Position numbers and translations under genes: made by a program. Positions 8,503 through 16,715 of a stretch of 64,000 nucleotides of DNA are shown here, piece by piece. Every line of letters begins with the position of its first letter. Position 1 is the first letter of the stretch. Source of the stretch: JAHEEL01 sp963785245 (lineage in GTDB: Bacteria; Actinomycetota; Acidimicrobiia; Spongiisociales; UBA5794); contig CAWAUO010000011.1 in assembly GCA_963785245.1 (NCBI GenBank), positions 124,001-188,000 of the forward strand, written 5' to 3'. The notes beneath the pieces are model-generated. The model was not told the origin of the DNA, did not search any database, and was given only the letters and a program-made list of their open reading frames with translations.

Positions 8503-9711
8503 CTACTGAATCGCGGCCCAGTACAGCTCGATCGGGTGCTTCACCTCGTACTCGTCGCCGAGGTAGGTCTTCAACTGCATCTCGCAGCCGGGGTTGGCAG
8601 AGGCGACGCGGGTGAGTCCGGTGGCGGCGATCTCCCTGGCCTTGATGAGGCCGAGTTCGCGAGACACCTCAGGATGCGAGAGTTGGTAAGCGCCCGCTGC
8701 GCCGCAACACATGCCATCGGGATCGATCTCGATCGGTGCATACCCGGCGGCCCGCAGGATCATCCGGGGTTCGGCGACGATGCGCTGGGCATGCCGGAGG
8801 TGACACGGGTCTTGGACCGCGATCGGCTGCTCCCCTTCGACGGCCGGCAACTCCCCTTCAGCAATCAGGGAGGCGACGAACTCGGTGACGTCAACGATCC
8901 GGGCGGCGAGGTCGGAGCCACCGTCGGTCCAGTGGCCGTAGCCCTTCATGTGGGCACTGCACCCGGCAGAGTCGACCACGATCCGGTCGTAGCCGGCGAA
9001 GGCTGCCACGTTCTCGGCGGCCATCGCCGCGGCGTCATACGCGGCACCCTCGTGGGCAGCGAGTGCCCCGCAGCACGTCTGGCGGGAAGGCGCCACAACG
9101 CGGTAGCCGGCCGTTCGCAGCACCTGGATCACGGCGACGTGGGTGCCGGAGTACCAGGCATCCATGACGCAGCCGGAAAGGAATGCCACGGTCCCGACCG
9201 GTTCGCCTACCGGCAGCCACTCGCTCCCGGCGGTCGTCGGCACCGGGAGCGGCACCGTCCGGAGTGCCTCCGTCTTCCCGATCATCCCAGGCATCCATCT
9301 GCCGAGTCCCGAACGCTGCGCAAGCCCGATCCCCACCGAAGCGAGAGCGAGCAGCACGCGGTTCCCGATCGCCTTCCCGAAGATCAGACGCTTCCCGATG
9401 GTGACGGTGTCGGGTTCCGCAGCGGCCGCTTCGCCTCGTGCGCCCTCCATGAGCCTGCCGAACGGCACGAGGGAGGGACATGCCGTCTCGCAAGCCCGGC
9501 ATTGGAGGCACAAATCCATGATCTCTCCGAAACGGGCATCGATCGGTGTCAGGCCGCGGTCGACGGCGCGCATCGCCGCGATGCGTCCTCGCGGGGAGGC
9601 CGACTCGTCTCCGGTGACCCGGAACGTGGGACAGGCCGGGAGGCACAGCCCGCAGTCGATACAGGTGCTGAGTTCGTCGCCGGTCGGAGCCCAATCGGTG
9701 ACCCAGCTCAT
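8503..9711 (-). CDS. glcF: Glycolate/D-lactate oxidase iron-sulfur subunit GlcF
   Basis: A 402-aa electron-transfer subunit of glycolate (or D-lactate) oxidase, taking electrons from the FAD subunits to the respiratory chain at the membrane. Two 4Fe-4S ferredoxin motifs are present: C17-x2-C20-x2-C23-x3-C27 (CIDCGLCLPACP) and C68-x2-C71-x2-C74-x3-C78 (CLQCRACETACP). Two cysteine-rich CCG domains follow (RQTCCGALAAHEG and DGMCCGAAGAY). The ATG at 9711 overlaps the glcE stop by one base (TGATG), so the two are translationally coupled. It is the last gene of glcD-glcE-glcF. Confidence 0.92.
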   Translation of the reverse strand: MSWVTDWAPTGDELSTCIDCGLCLPACPTFRVTGDESASPRGRIAAMRAVDRGLTPIDARFGEIMDLCLQCRACETACPSLVPFGRLMEGARGEAAAAEPDTVTIGKRLIFGKAIGNRVLLALASVGIGLAQRSGLGRWMPGMIGKTEALRTVPLPVPTTAGSEWLPVGEPVGTVAFLSGCVMDAWYSGTHVAVIQVLRTAGYRVVAPSRQTCCGALAAHEGAAYDAAAMAAENVAAFAGYDRIVVDSAGCSAHMKGYGHWTDGGSDLAARIVDVTEFVASLIAEGELPAVEGEQPIAVQDPCHLRHAQRIVAEPRMILRAAGYAPIEIDPDGMCCGAAGAYQLSHPEVSRELGLIKAREIAATGLTRVASANPGCEMQLKTYLGDEYEVKHPIELYWAAIQ

Positions 9712-10826
9712 CAGAGATTCCCGGGGAGGATGGAGCGGTTGCAGATCCCGGTCGGGTCGAACGCAGCCTTGATACGTCGTTGGATGTCCAGCGACGGCGG
9801 CGGCGAACCCCACGGGTCGAGGTCATCGTCGGACCCCGCCACCACGACGACGGCTCCCGAAACCGACTCGGCCCAGGCACGCGCTTCGGCCAACTCGCCG
9901 GCGTCGACGGCCTCAAATCCCGCGGACACGATCCCGACGCCGTGCCCGGCGATCCATCTCGACGCCCCGAGGTCGCGCACCATCCCGACCGCGGTCGACA
10001 GGTGCGCCGCCGGGATACGGAACTCGATCCGGACCGGTTCGGCGATCGGTTCCGGCCAGACAAGACCGCGTCGGTGAACAGCGCCGAGTTGCCGAGCCTG
10101 AGCGGTGATCTGGTTCCCCGCACCGCCGAGATAGGCGAACGATCCCTCCGATGTCTCGAGTACGGCAAGTGGTCGATACAGCGTCCCGAGCGCCGTTGCA
10201 GCGTCATCCACCTCGACGGTCGCAACCGAGAGCGGCTGCGACCAGAGCTTCAACGTCACCTCGCCGATCAGACCGAGGCTGCCGAGCGATCCTGTGGCGA
10301 GTCGGGAGAGGCCGTACCCGGTGGAAGACTTGACGACGGGACTCCCTCCGGTGACGACCTTGCCGTAGCCCGTCGCCATCCTGACCTGCAGCACCCGGTC
10401 ACGGGTGGGTCCGTAGCGCAGTCGCCGGTAGCCGGAGAGACCAATCGCGACGGCACCACCGACGGTGGAACCCGGCATGGTCTCGGGCAGCACGGCGGTC
10501 TGGCGACGGGTTGCGATCTCGGCTTCGAGGACATCGATCGGCACACCGGCCTGGACAACAACCGTGAGATCGTCCGGCTGCCAGTCGACGATCGCATCGA
10601 GACGGGTTGTGGTGATGACCAGGTCGGCGGAGACCGGGTTCCCATATCCCCGGTGCGTTCCGCTCCCCCGAAAGGCGGTCGACATCCCGGCTTCGGCGGC
10701 TGCGGCCAGGATCGCTGCCGCCTCGTCAAGTGAGGACGGCGCCACAACATGGGCGGCATCGATGTCCACCGAGTCGTCCCTGAGTTGCTCGAGGAGCCGA
10801 AGGGTGACGGCGCGCAGACTCGTCAT
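9711..10826 (-). CDS. glcE: Glycolate oxidase FAD-binding subunit GlcE
   Basis: A 371-aa FAD_binding_4 (PCMH-type) subunit of glycolate oxidase. The FAD site has FRGSGTHRGYGNP and PGSTVGGAVAIGLSGYRR in the first half. The C-terminal FAD-oxidase cap ends with AFDPTGICNRSILPG, a normal GlcE ending. The ATG at 10826 overlaps the glcD stop by four bases (ATGA), and the gene's own stop overlaps the glcF start. Together with GlcD and GlcF it forms the three-subunit complex that oxidises glycolate to glyoxylate, or D-lactate to pyruvate. Confidence 0.9.
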   Translation of the reverse strand: MTSLRAVTLRLLEQLRDDSVDIDAAHVVAPSSLDEAAAILAAAAEAGMSTAFRGSGTHRGYGNPVSADLVITTTRLDAIVDWQPDDLTVVVQAGVPIDVLEAEIATRRQTAVLPETMPGSTVGGAVAIGLSGYRRLRYGPTRDRVLQVRMATGYGKVVTGGSPVVKSSTGYGLSRLATGSLGSLGLIGEVTLKLWSQPLSVATVEVDDAATALGTLYRPLAVLETSEGSFAYLGGAGNQITAQARQLGAVHRRGLVWPEPIAEPVRIEFRIPAAHLSTAVGMVRDLGASRWIAGHGVGIVSAGFEAVDAGELAEARAWAESVSGAVVVVAGSDDDLDPWGSPPPSLDIQRRIKAAFDPTGICNRSILPGNL

Positions 10827-12220
10827 CCGGCTGGCCGATCGAAGCACCGGGATCCGCCGGGCAACACCTTGCCGGGGTTCATCAGTCGGTCGGGATCGAA
10901 CGCGTCCCTCACCCTGGCCTGGGCGTCGAGATCGGCGGCGTTGAACACCTGGGACATCAGGTCCCGCTTCTCCAGGCCGATGCCGTGCTCTCCGCTGAGG
11001 GTGCCACCGGCGGCAACCGAGACCCGCACCATCTCGTGGGCGGCCTCGACCACCTTCTCGGTCATGCCCGGCTCTGCGGCGTCATAGGACACGAGGGGGT
11101 GCAGGTTCCCGTCGCCGGCGTGGAACACGTTCATGAGTCGGAGGCCGTAGGTGTCGGCAATGGTGTAGATCTCGTCGAGCACCTCGACGAACCGGGTCCG
11201 TGGTACCACCGTGTCGTTCAGGTAGTAGTCGGGGGCCGCTTGGGCGATCGCGCCGAACGCCGACTTGCGCCCCTTCCACAGCAGCGCCCGCTCGTCGTCA
11301 TCCGACGCGGTGCGGATCTCACGCGCCCGGTTCCGTTGGGCAATGCCCTGGATGAGATCCACCTCGGCCGCAATGCCCTTGGGGTGGCCGACGACCTCAG
11401 CGAGCAGAACGGCGTCAGCGCCGACGGGGAGGCCGGCGTTCACGAAGTTCTCGATCGCCTCGATCATGCCGCGGTCCATCATCTCCAGGGCTGCCGGGAC
11501 GAGGCCGCTCCCGATGATCTCCGACACGGTTCGTGCGGCGTCATTGATGTCATCGAACGAGACGAGCATCGTCGCGACGGCGGGCGGGTTCTCGGTAAGG
11601 CGGACGAGGACGCGCGTGACGATGCCGAGGGTGCCTTCGGAACCGACAATGAGGCCGCGCAAGTCGTAGCCCGGCAGATCCGGGGCGGCCCCGGCGAGCA
11701 TCACGACATCGCCCTCGGCTGTCACGAGTTCGACCCCGAGCACGTGAGCGATCGTCGAACCCTCCGCGAGACAGTGCGGCCCGCCGGCGTTGGTCGCCGT
11801 GTTCCCTCCGACCGTCGACGCCTGCTGGGACGCGGGGTCGGGGGCGAAGTGGAGGCCCCGTTCCGTGAGCGCGTTGGAGAGGTCGAGGTTGATCAATCCG
11901 GGGCCAACCCAGGCGGTGCGCCCGATCTCATCGATCTCGAAGATCGCATTCATCCGAGTGAGCACAACGAGAACCGAACCGGGACAAGGGACGGCTCCCC
12001 CAGCGAGACCGGTTCCGGCACCGCGAGCGACGACCGGCATGCCGGCGTCGGCTGCGATCCGGACGACTGCCGCCACCTCCTCGGTCGTCTCGGGGAGCAC
12101 CACGATGGCCGGATCGCCTGCGGTCACACCTGAATCCTTGGCGTAGATCAGACGGTCGATCGGGTGGGTGTGGACATGCGAGGCACCGATCAGTTCGACC
12201 AGTTGGGAAGGCACGTCCAT
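10823..12220 (-). CDS. glcD: Glycolate/D-lactate oxidase catalytic FAD subunit GlcD
   Basis: A 465-aa FAD-linked oxidase. The PCMH FAD domain shows VVARGAGTGLAGGAVPC, the STVGGNTATNAGGPHCLAEG segment and GSEGTLGIVTRV. The C-terminal half has FHAGDGNLHPLV and the signature SGEHGIGLEKRDLM, then DPDRLMNPGKVLP. I chose the ATG at 12220 because a TACGCT box sits 6 nt upstream and the long open extension before it overlaps the divergent lutA promoter region. First gene of the glcD-glcE-glcF operon, back to back with lutABC, so the region is devoted to 2-hydroxy acid oxidation. Confidence 0.92.
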   Translation of the reverse strand: MDVPSQLVELIGASHVHTHPIDRLIYAKDSGVTAGDPAIVVLPETTEEVAAVVRIAADAGMPVVARGAGTGLAGGAVPCPGSVLVVLTRMNAIFEIDEIGRTAWVGPGLINLDLSNALTERGLHFAPDPASQQASTVGGNTATNAGGPHCLAEGSTIAHVLGVELVTAEGDVVMLAGAAPDLPGYDLRGLIVGSEGTLGIVTRVLVRLTENPPAVATMLVSFDDINDAARTVSEIIGSGLVPAALEMMDRGMIEAIENFVNAGLPVGADAVLLAEVVGHPKGIAAEVDLIQGIAQRNRAREIRTASDDDERALLWKGRKSAFGAIAQAAPDYYLNDTVVPRTRFVEVLDEIYTIADTYGLRLMNVFHAGDGNLHPLVSYDAAEPGMTEKVVEAAHEMVRVSVAAGGTLSGEHGIGLEKRDLMSQVFNAADLDAQARVRDAFDPDRLMNPGKVLPGGSRCFDRPAG

Positions 12221-12226
12221 AGCGGC

Positions 12227-12232
12227 AGCGTA
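12227..12232 (-). promoter_or_regulatory. -10 box TACGCT, leaderless promoter of glcDEF
   Basis: TACGCT on the minus strand lies 6 nt before the glcD ATG. It lies in the spacer shared with lutA. Confidence 0.55.
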
Positions 12233-12320
12233 GTGACCGGGACCGGTGCCGGAGTCCGGTCGCAGCACCCGCCGGCGATCCGATGGAACTCGGCTACGTG
12301 CTCTATCGTGGAGGATCCGC

Positions 12321-13112
12321 ATGGAGCACCGCGTCGCCAACACTTCCCCCGCACGACCGGACATGAGCGACACAACGGACCGTGGACCCGTCCAACTCTT
12401 CGTCACGTGCATCGTGGATGTGTTCTACCCCGACGTCGGCCGAGCCGTCGTTCGGGCACTCGAGGGGCATGGCTTCACGGTCGAGTTCCCGGGGGATCAG
12501 ACCTGCTGTGGGCAGCCTGCGTTCAACACCGGTCATCGCGGCGAGGCGACGTCGATGGCCGAGCACACCGTCCGAGCCCTCGATGCGACGGACGGCCCGA
12601 TCGTGGTGCCCTCCGGTTCATGTACGGCGATGATCGTCGACCACTACAGGGGCCTCTTCGCCGACAGCCCCGACCTCCTTGCGATCGGCCGCCGTGTCGC
12701 GTCACGAGTCCATGAGTTCACGCAGTTCCTGGTCGACGAGATCGGCCTCGAGGGGGTCGAGTCGGTCATGACCGGCTCCGCAGTCTTCCATCCCTCGTGT
12801 CATGGCCTCCGTCACCTCGGTCTGGCCGGCTACGGCGAGGCGGTACTCGACGAAGCTGGGATTGAGCGCTGTGACCTGGCCGGTGCCGATGAGTGCTGCG
12901 GGTTCGGCGGTCTCTTCGCCCTCGAGATGCCCGAGGTCTCGACCTCGATCATGGATGTGAAGCTCGACAACGTCACGGCGACCGGAGCGGAAACCCTGGT
13001 CGGCTACGACATGTCCTGCCTGATGCACCTCTCCGGCGGACTGCGCCGCCGCGGGTCGGAGATCGAGGTTCGGCACATCGCCGAAGTCATCGCACCGGAG
13101 GACGGCACGTGA
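12321..13112 (+). CDS. lutA: L-lactate utilisation protein LutA (cysteine-rich)
   Basis: A 263-aa (Fe-S)-binding protein with two CCG cysteine-rich domains: FPGDQTCCGQPAFNTG near residues 57-71 and GADECCGFGGLF near 189-200. It is the LutA/LldE component of the LutABC complex that oxidises L-lactate to pyruvate. The ATG at 12321 is preceded by GGAGG at 6 nt spacing. A shorter form from ATG 12363 (MSDTTDRG) is possible, since the conserved QLFVTCIVDVFYP begins soon after. Its stop overlaps the lutB GTG (GTGA). First gene of lutABC. Confidence 0.88.
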   Translation: MEHRVANTSPARPDMSDTTDRGPVQLFVTCIVDVFYPDVGRAVVRALEGHGFTVEFPGDQTCCGQPAFNTGHRGEATSMAEHTVRALDATDGPIVVPSGSCTAMIVDHYRGLFADSPDLLAIGRRVASRVHEFTQFLVDEIGLEGVESVMTGSAVFHPSCHGLRHLGLAGYGEAVLDEAGIERCDLAGADECCGFGGLFALEMPEVSTSIMDVKLDNVTATGAETLVGYDMSCLMHLSGGLRRRGSEIEVRHIAEVIAPEDGT

Positions 13113-14509
13113 GCGATCAGCCGGCGACCTTCGTCGAACGCGCCAACAAGGATGTCAGCACTCCGAAGGCGGCCGCCGTCGCCGCCGGCGCACGCCTCCT
13201 CACCACCAAACGCGCGGCTGCCGTCGCCGCCTATCCGGCCATGGACATCATGAGGGACCGGGCACGGACGATCCGACTGCATGCCCTGACGCACCTCGAC
13301 CGGTACCTCGATCAGTTCGCCGACGCCGTCGAAACCGCCGGTGGGCACGTGTTCTTCGCCGCAACGGCAACCGAGGCCAATGACTACATCCGGGGCGTGG
13401 CCGCCGGCAGGGACGCAGACCTGATCGTCAAGTCGAAGTCGATGGTGACTGAGGAGATCGAAGTCAACGGCGCCCTCGAACGCGACGGCAGAACGGTCGT
13501 GGAGACCGATCTCGGGGAGTTCATCGTTCAGTTGGCCGATGACCGCCCGTCGCACATCGTGGCACCAGTTCTCCACACGACGCGCCAGGAAGTCGGGGGC
13601 CTCTTCGCTGCCGAACTCGGCGTTGACTACACCGACGTGCCGACCGAGTTGAACCAGATCGCCCGGTCCTACCTCCGGGAACGGTTTCTTCGCGCGGACA
13701 TCGGCATCTCGGGCGTGAACTTCGCCGTCGCTTCGACCGGGTCCGTCGCCATTGTCACCAACGAGGGGAACGGTCGACTCTCGACAACGGCACCCCGCGT
13801 CCACATCGCCGTCATGGGGATGGAACGGGTTGTGCCGACGCCCGAGGACCTCGGGGTGATGCTCGAAGTGCTCGGCCGGTCGGCCACCGGGCAGTCGCTG
13901 ACGACATACACCAATATCGTCACCGGACCTCGGCGCCCGGATGATCCGGACGGTCCGGACGAACTGCATGTGGTCGTCCTCGACAACGGGCGGTCGGACG
14001 TGCTCGGCTCCGAGGTGGCAGAAGTCCTTGCGTGTATCCGATGCGGTGCGTGCCTCAATATCTGCCCCGTCTATCGGAGCGTCGGCGGCCATGCCTGGGG
14101 CGATGTCTACTCGGGACCGCTCGGATCGGTTCTCTCCCCAGCGCTGTTCGGTCTCGAAGGCCGGGAGGAGTTGCCGTACGCCTGCACCCTCTGCGGCGCA
14201 TGTCTCGAAGTCTGCCCGCCCAGGATCGATCTCCCCGGGATGCTCGTCGAGACGCGGAACCGGGTCGTCGAGGATGGCGGCGGTTTCGGGTGGCTGAACC
14301 CAGCCATGTCGGCGTATCGGATCGCGGCCACGAGATCGACAGCCTGGAAGTCGGCCATCGGTGCCGCCTCGGCCGGTGGGCGAGTCTCCGGGAACGGCTG
14401 GTTCTCTCGGCTCCCCGGACCCGGGGGAGCGTGGACGTCGGGTCGAGACCTGCCGGCCCCGGCACGGGTGTCATTCAGGAAGTGGTGGAGGCAACGCGAT
14501 GGATCGTGA
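13109..14509 (+). CDS. lutB: L-lactate utilisation iron-sulfur protein LutB
   Basis: A 466-aa LUD-domain protein with a ferredoxin-like C-terminal half. The two 4Fe-4S motifs are CIRCGACLNICP (Cys at about 310, 313, 316, 320) and CTLCGACLEVCP (from about 359). The N-terminal LUD part shows the KSKSMVTEEIEVN segment typical of LutB. The GTG at 13109 overlaps the lutA stop by four bases; the frame is open further upstream but inside lutA. With LutA and LutC it makes the L-lactate dehydrogenase complex. Confidence 0.9.
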   Translation: MSDQPATFVERANKDVSTPKAAAVAAGARLLTTKRAAAVAAYPAMDIMRDRARTIRLHALTHLDRYLDQFADAVETAGGHVFFAATATEANDYIRGVAAGRDADLIVKSKSMVTEEIEVNGALERDGRTVVETDLGEFIVQLADDRPSHIVAPVLHTTRQEVGGLFAAELGVDYTDVPTELNQIARSYLRERFLRADIGISGVNFAVASTGSVAIVTNEGNGRLSTTAPRVHIAVMGMERVVPTPEDLGVMLEVLGRSATGQSLTTYTNIVTGPRRPDDPDGPDELHVVVLDNGRSDVLGSEVAEVLACIRCGACLNICPVYRSVGGHAWGDVYSGPLGSVLSPALFGLEGREELPYACTLCGACLEVCPPRIDLPGMLVETRNRVVEDGGGFGWLNPAMSAYRIAATRSTAWKSAIGAASAGGRVSGNGWFSRLPGPGGAWTSGRDLPAPARVSFRKWWRQRDGS

Positions 14510-15155
14510 AGCGTTTCTCAGCAGCGTCCGTTCTTCGCTCGGAATCGGAACCGTCCCGGCACCGAAACCCCTGAACGGCGGAGGCGTCGTCCCCGACCGC
14601 TCGCAGGTAGACCTGCTCGAACGATTCACCGCCTCCCTCGAAGCGGTTGACGGCACGGTCCACACCACCGGAGGCCTCGCGGTGCTCGACGAGATCGTGG
14701 CGCTGCATGGCCCGGGATGCCTCATCGCTTGGGACGATGCCTCCCTCCCGATCCCAGGGGCCGCCGAACGACTGGTCGCCGCCGGATGCAGTCGGATCGC
14801 TTCGACGGTGCCGTGGGACAACGAAGGTCGCGGCACACACCAGAGCACCTACTTCGATGTTCGCTTCGGCCTCACGGGTGCGGAGGCGGCGTTTGCCGAG
14901 TCGGGGTCGATCGTGATTCGGTCGGGACCCGGCCGGCCCCGCATGGCCTCGCTCATCCCCCTCGTCCACATCGCACTGCTCCCGGTCGATCGGATCTTCC
15001 GATCTCAGATGGACTGGATGTCCGATGATGACGTCGATCTGACTGAAGCGGCCAACGTCGTGTATGTGACCGGCCCCAGCCGGACCGCCGACATCGAACA
15101 GCAACTCAATCTCGGAGTCCACGGGCCGCGAGCGGTTCACGTCGTGATCGTCTGA
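14499..15155 (+). CDS. lutC: L-lactate utilisation protein LutC (LUD domain)
   Basis: A 218-aa LUD-domain protein, third member of LutABC. The region GLTGAEAAFAESGSIVIRSG (residues about 124-143), followed by PRMASLIPLVHIALL, is the family core. The ATG at 14499 is preceded by GGTGGAGG at about 6 nt spacing. It overlaps the end of lutB by 11 bases, so translation is coupled. The protein ends about 15 bp before the convergent hyuB gene. Confidence 0.87.
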   Translation: MDREAFLSSVRSSLGIGTVPAPKPLNGGGVVPDRSQVDLLERFTASLEAVDGTVHTTGGLAVLDEIVALHGPGCLIAWDDASLPIPGAAERLVAAGCSRIASTVPWDNEGRGTHQSTYFDVRFGLTGAEAAFAESGSIVIRSGPGRPRMASLIPLVHIALLPVDRIFRSQMDWMSDDDVDLTEAANVVYVTGPSRTADIEQQLNLGVHGPRAVHVVIV

Positions 15156-15170
15156 TCAACGCTCCGACCC

Positions 15171-16715
15171 TCAGGCGGTGCCCCAACCCCCGCCGCCGGG
15201 TGTGAGCACCCGCAACCGGTCACCGGCTTCGACCGCGACGGTGCACTTGCCGGGAAGCCGTTCCGGGATGCCGTCCCTAATCAGCCAGTCCTCACCGGAG
15301 GCCCCGGGTTCTCCACCCTGCAAGCCCCATGGCTGGAGCCGTCGTCGCTCTCCCATCAGCGACACGGTGGCATCGCTGAGGAACTCGATCTCGCGCTCGA
15401 TCCCTTCGCCCCCCGGGTACGTGCCCCGACCGCCGGATCCGGAGCGCAGCCGGTAGGTCACGATACGGAACGGGTAGTGGGCTTCGAGCGACTCGACGGG
15501 GGTGTTCTTGGTGTTGGTCATCCCGGTGTGGATGCCGGACTGCCCGGCCCGGCCGCGCCGTCCGCCCTGGCCACCACCGACCGTCTCGTAGTAGGCGAAC
15601 TGATCGTTGCCGATCAACACGTTGTTCATCGTGCCCTGGCCGGCAGCCGGAACCCGGTCGGGGGCGGCTCGTGCAAGAGCACCGAGCAGCGTGTCGGCGA
15701 TCCGCTGGCTGGTCTCGACGTTGCCCGCCGCGACGGCGGCCGGACGTGCGGCATCGACGATCGTGCCCGGCTGAGTCGTGAGCGTCATCGGGCGGTAGCA
15801 CCCACCATTCGCGGGGATCGTCGGGTCGGTCGCGACCCGGACCGCGTAGTAGAGGCAGGAGCGGGTGACGGCCTGCACGGCGTTGATGTTCCCGGCGATC
15901 TGGGGTGTCGTCCCCGTGAAGTCGGCATTGAGCACCTCGCCGTCGACCGTGACCGCGACCGTGATCGGCAGGTCCTCATCGCCCCACTCGAGATAGTCGG
16001 TGAACCGGTAGACACCGTCCGGCAGGGCACCGATGGCGACCGAGGTCCTGCGTTCGCCGTAGGCGAGGAGCGCAGACGTCACCTCGTGCCAGCGGTCGAT
16101 GCCCTCAGAAGCGACCAAGCGCTCGATGCGTTGCGCCCCCGCTTCGTTTGCCCCCATCTGGGCCGACAGGTCTCCGATCCGCTCGGCCGGCGTTCGCGTC
16201 GCCGCCAGGAACGGTTCGACGAAGTCCGCGATCCACTCGCCTCGTTGCACGGCAACCATCGGTGACACGACGTGTCCCTCGTGGTCGACCCGAGTGGCGT
16301 GTGCCGGCATCGAACCGGGCGCCTCGCCGCCGACGTCGGCATGGTGGGCGCGGTTGGCGACCCACGCGACCAATCGTCCGGTCACGAAGACGGGGCGAAC
16401 GAGCGTGAGGTCGTTCAGGTGGGTCCCCCCGGCGTACGGATCGTTGACCGCGAACTGCGTACCGGGTTCTGCGTCCGTTCCGAACCGATCGAGGACCGCC
16501 GCGACCGACGCCGGCATGGATCCGAGGTGGACCGGGATGTGCTCCGCCTGAGCGAGCATCTCGCCGGTCGGATTGAACAAGGCAGCAGAGCAGTCGGCGC
16601 GTTCTTTGATGTTCGGGGAGTAGGACGTCCGCCGCAGAACGATCCCCATGTCGTCGGCGATCGCTTCCAAGCGGTTGCGTGCGACTTCGAGCGTGATCGG
16701 GTCGACCGTCACCAC
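15171..16715 (-). CDS. hyuB: Hydantoinase B / oxoprolinase family protein
   Basis: A 514-aa HyuB subunit of an ATP-dependent N-methylhydantoinase, 5-oxoprolinase or acetone-carboxylase-like enzyme. The N-terminal DPITLEVARNRLEAIADDMG and internal SYSPNIKERADCSAALF are family hallmarks, as is the ending GLQGGEPG then L-T-P-G-G-G-G-W-G. It overlaps the end of the hyuA gene by seven bases and is transcribed after it. The substrate cannot be assigned: hydantoin, oxoproline and other cyclic imides all fit. Confidence 0.85.
   Translation of the reverse strand: MVTVDPITLEVARNRLEAIADDMGIVLRRTSYSPNIKERADCSAALFNPTGEMLAQAEHIPVHLGSMPASVAAVLDRFGTDAEPGTQFAVNDPYAGGTHLNDLTLVRPVFVTGRLVAWVANRAHHADVGGEAPGSMPAHATRVDHEGHVVSPMVAVQRGEWIADFVEPFLAATRTPAERIGDLSAQMGANEAGAQRIERLVASEGIDRWHEVTSALLAYGERRTSVAIGALPDGVYRFTDYLEWGDEDLPITVAVTVDGEVLNADFTGTTPQIAGNINAVQAVTRSCLYYAVRVATDPTIPANGGCYRPMTLTTQPGTIVDAARPAAVAAGNVETSQRIADTLLGALARAAPDRVPAAGQGTMNNVLIGNDQFAYYETVGGGQGGRRGRAGQSGIHTGMTNTKNTPVESLEAHYPFRIVTYRLRSGSGGRGTYPGGEGIEREIEFLSDATVSLMGERRRLQPWGLQGGEPGASGEDWLIRDGIPERLPGKCTVAVEAGDRLRVLTPGGGGWGTA

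Noticed and set aside
7579..10077. Open frame of 832 codons spanning the GNAT gene and beyond
   Set aside because: After about 8450 it runs antisense to glcF and glcE, which carry complete conserved motifs. It results from the GNAT frameshift and high-GC codon bias.
12246..12320. Extended LutA N-terminus
   Set aside because: The upstream part holds the lutA promoter region and has no family similarity. GGAGG supports ATG 12321.
12893..14509. Longer LutB with 72 extra N-terminal residues
   Set aside because: The extension lies inside lutA in another frame. GTG 13109 overlaps the lutA stop and starts a normal-length LutB.
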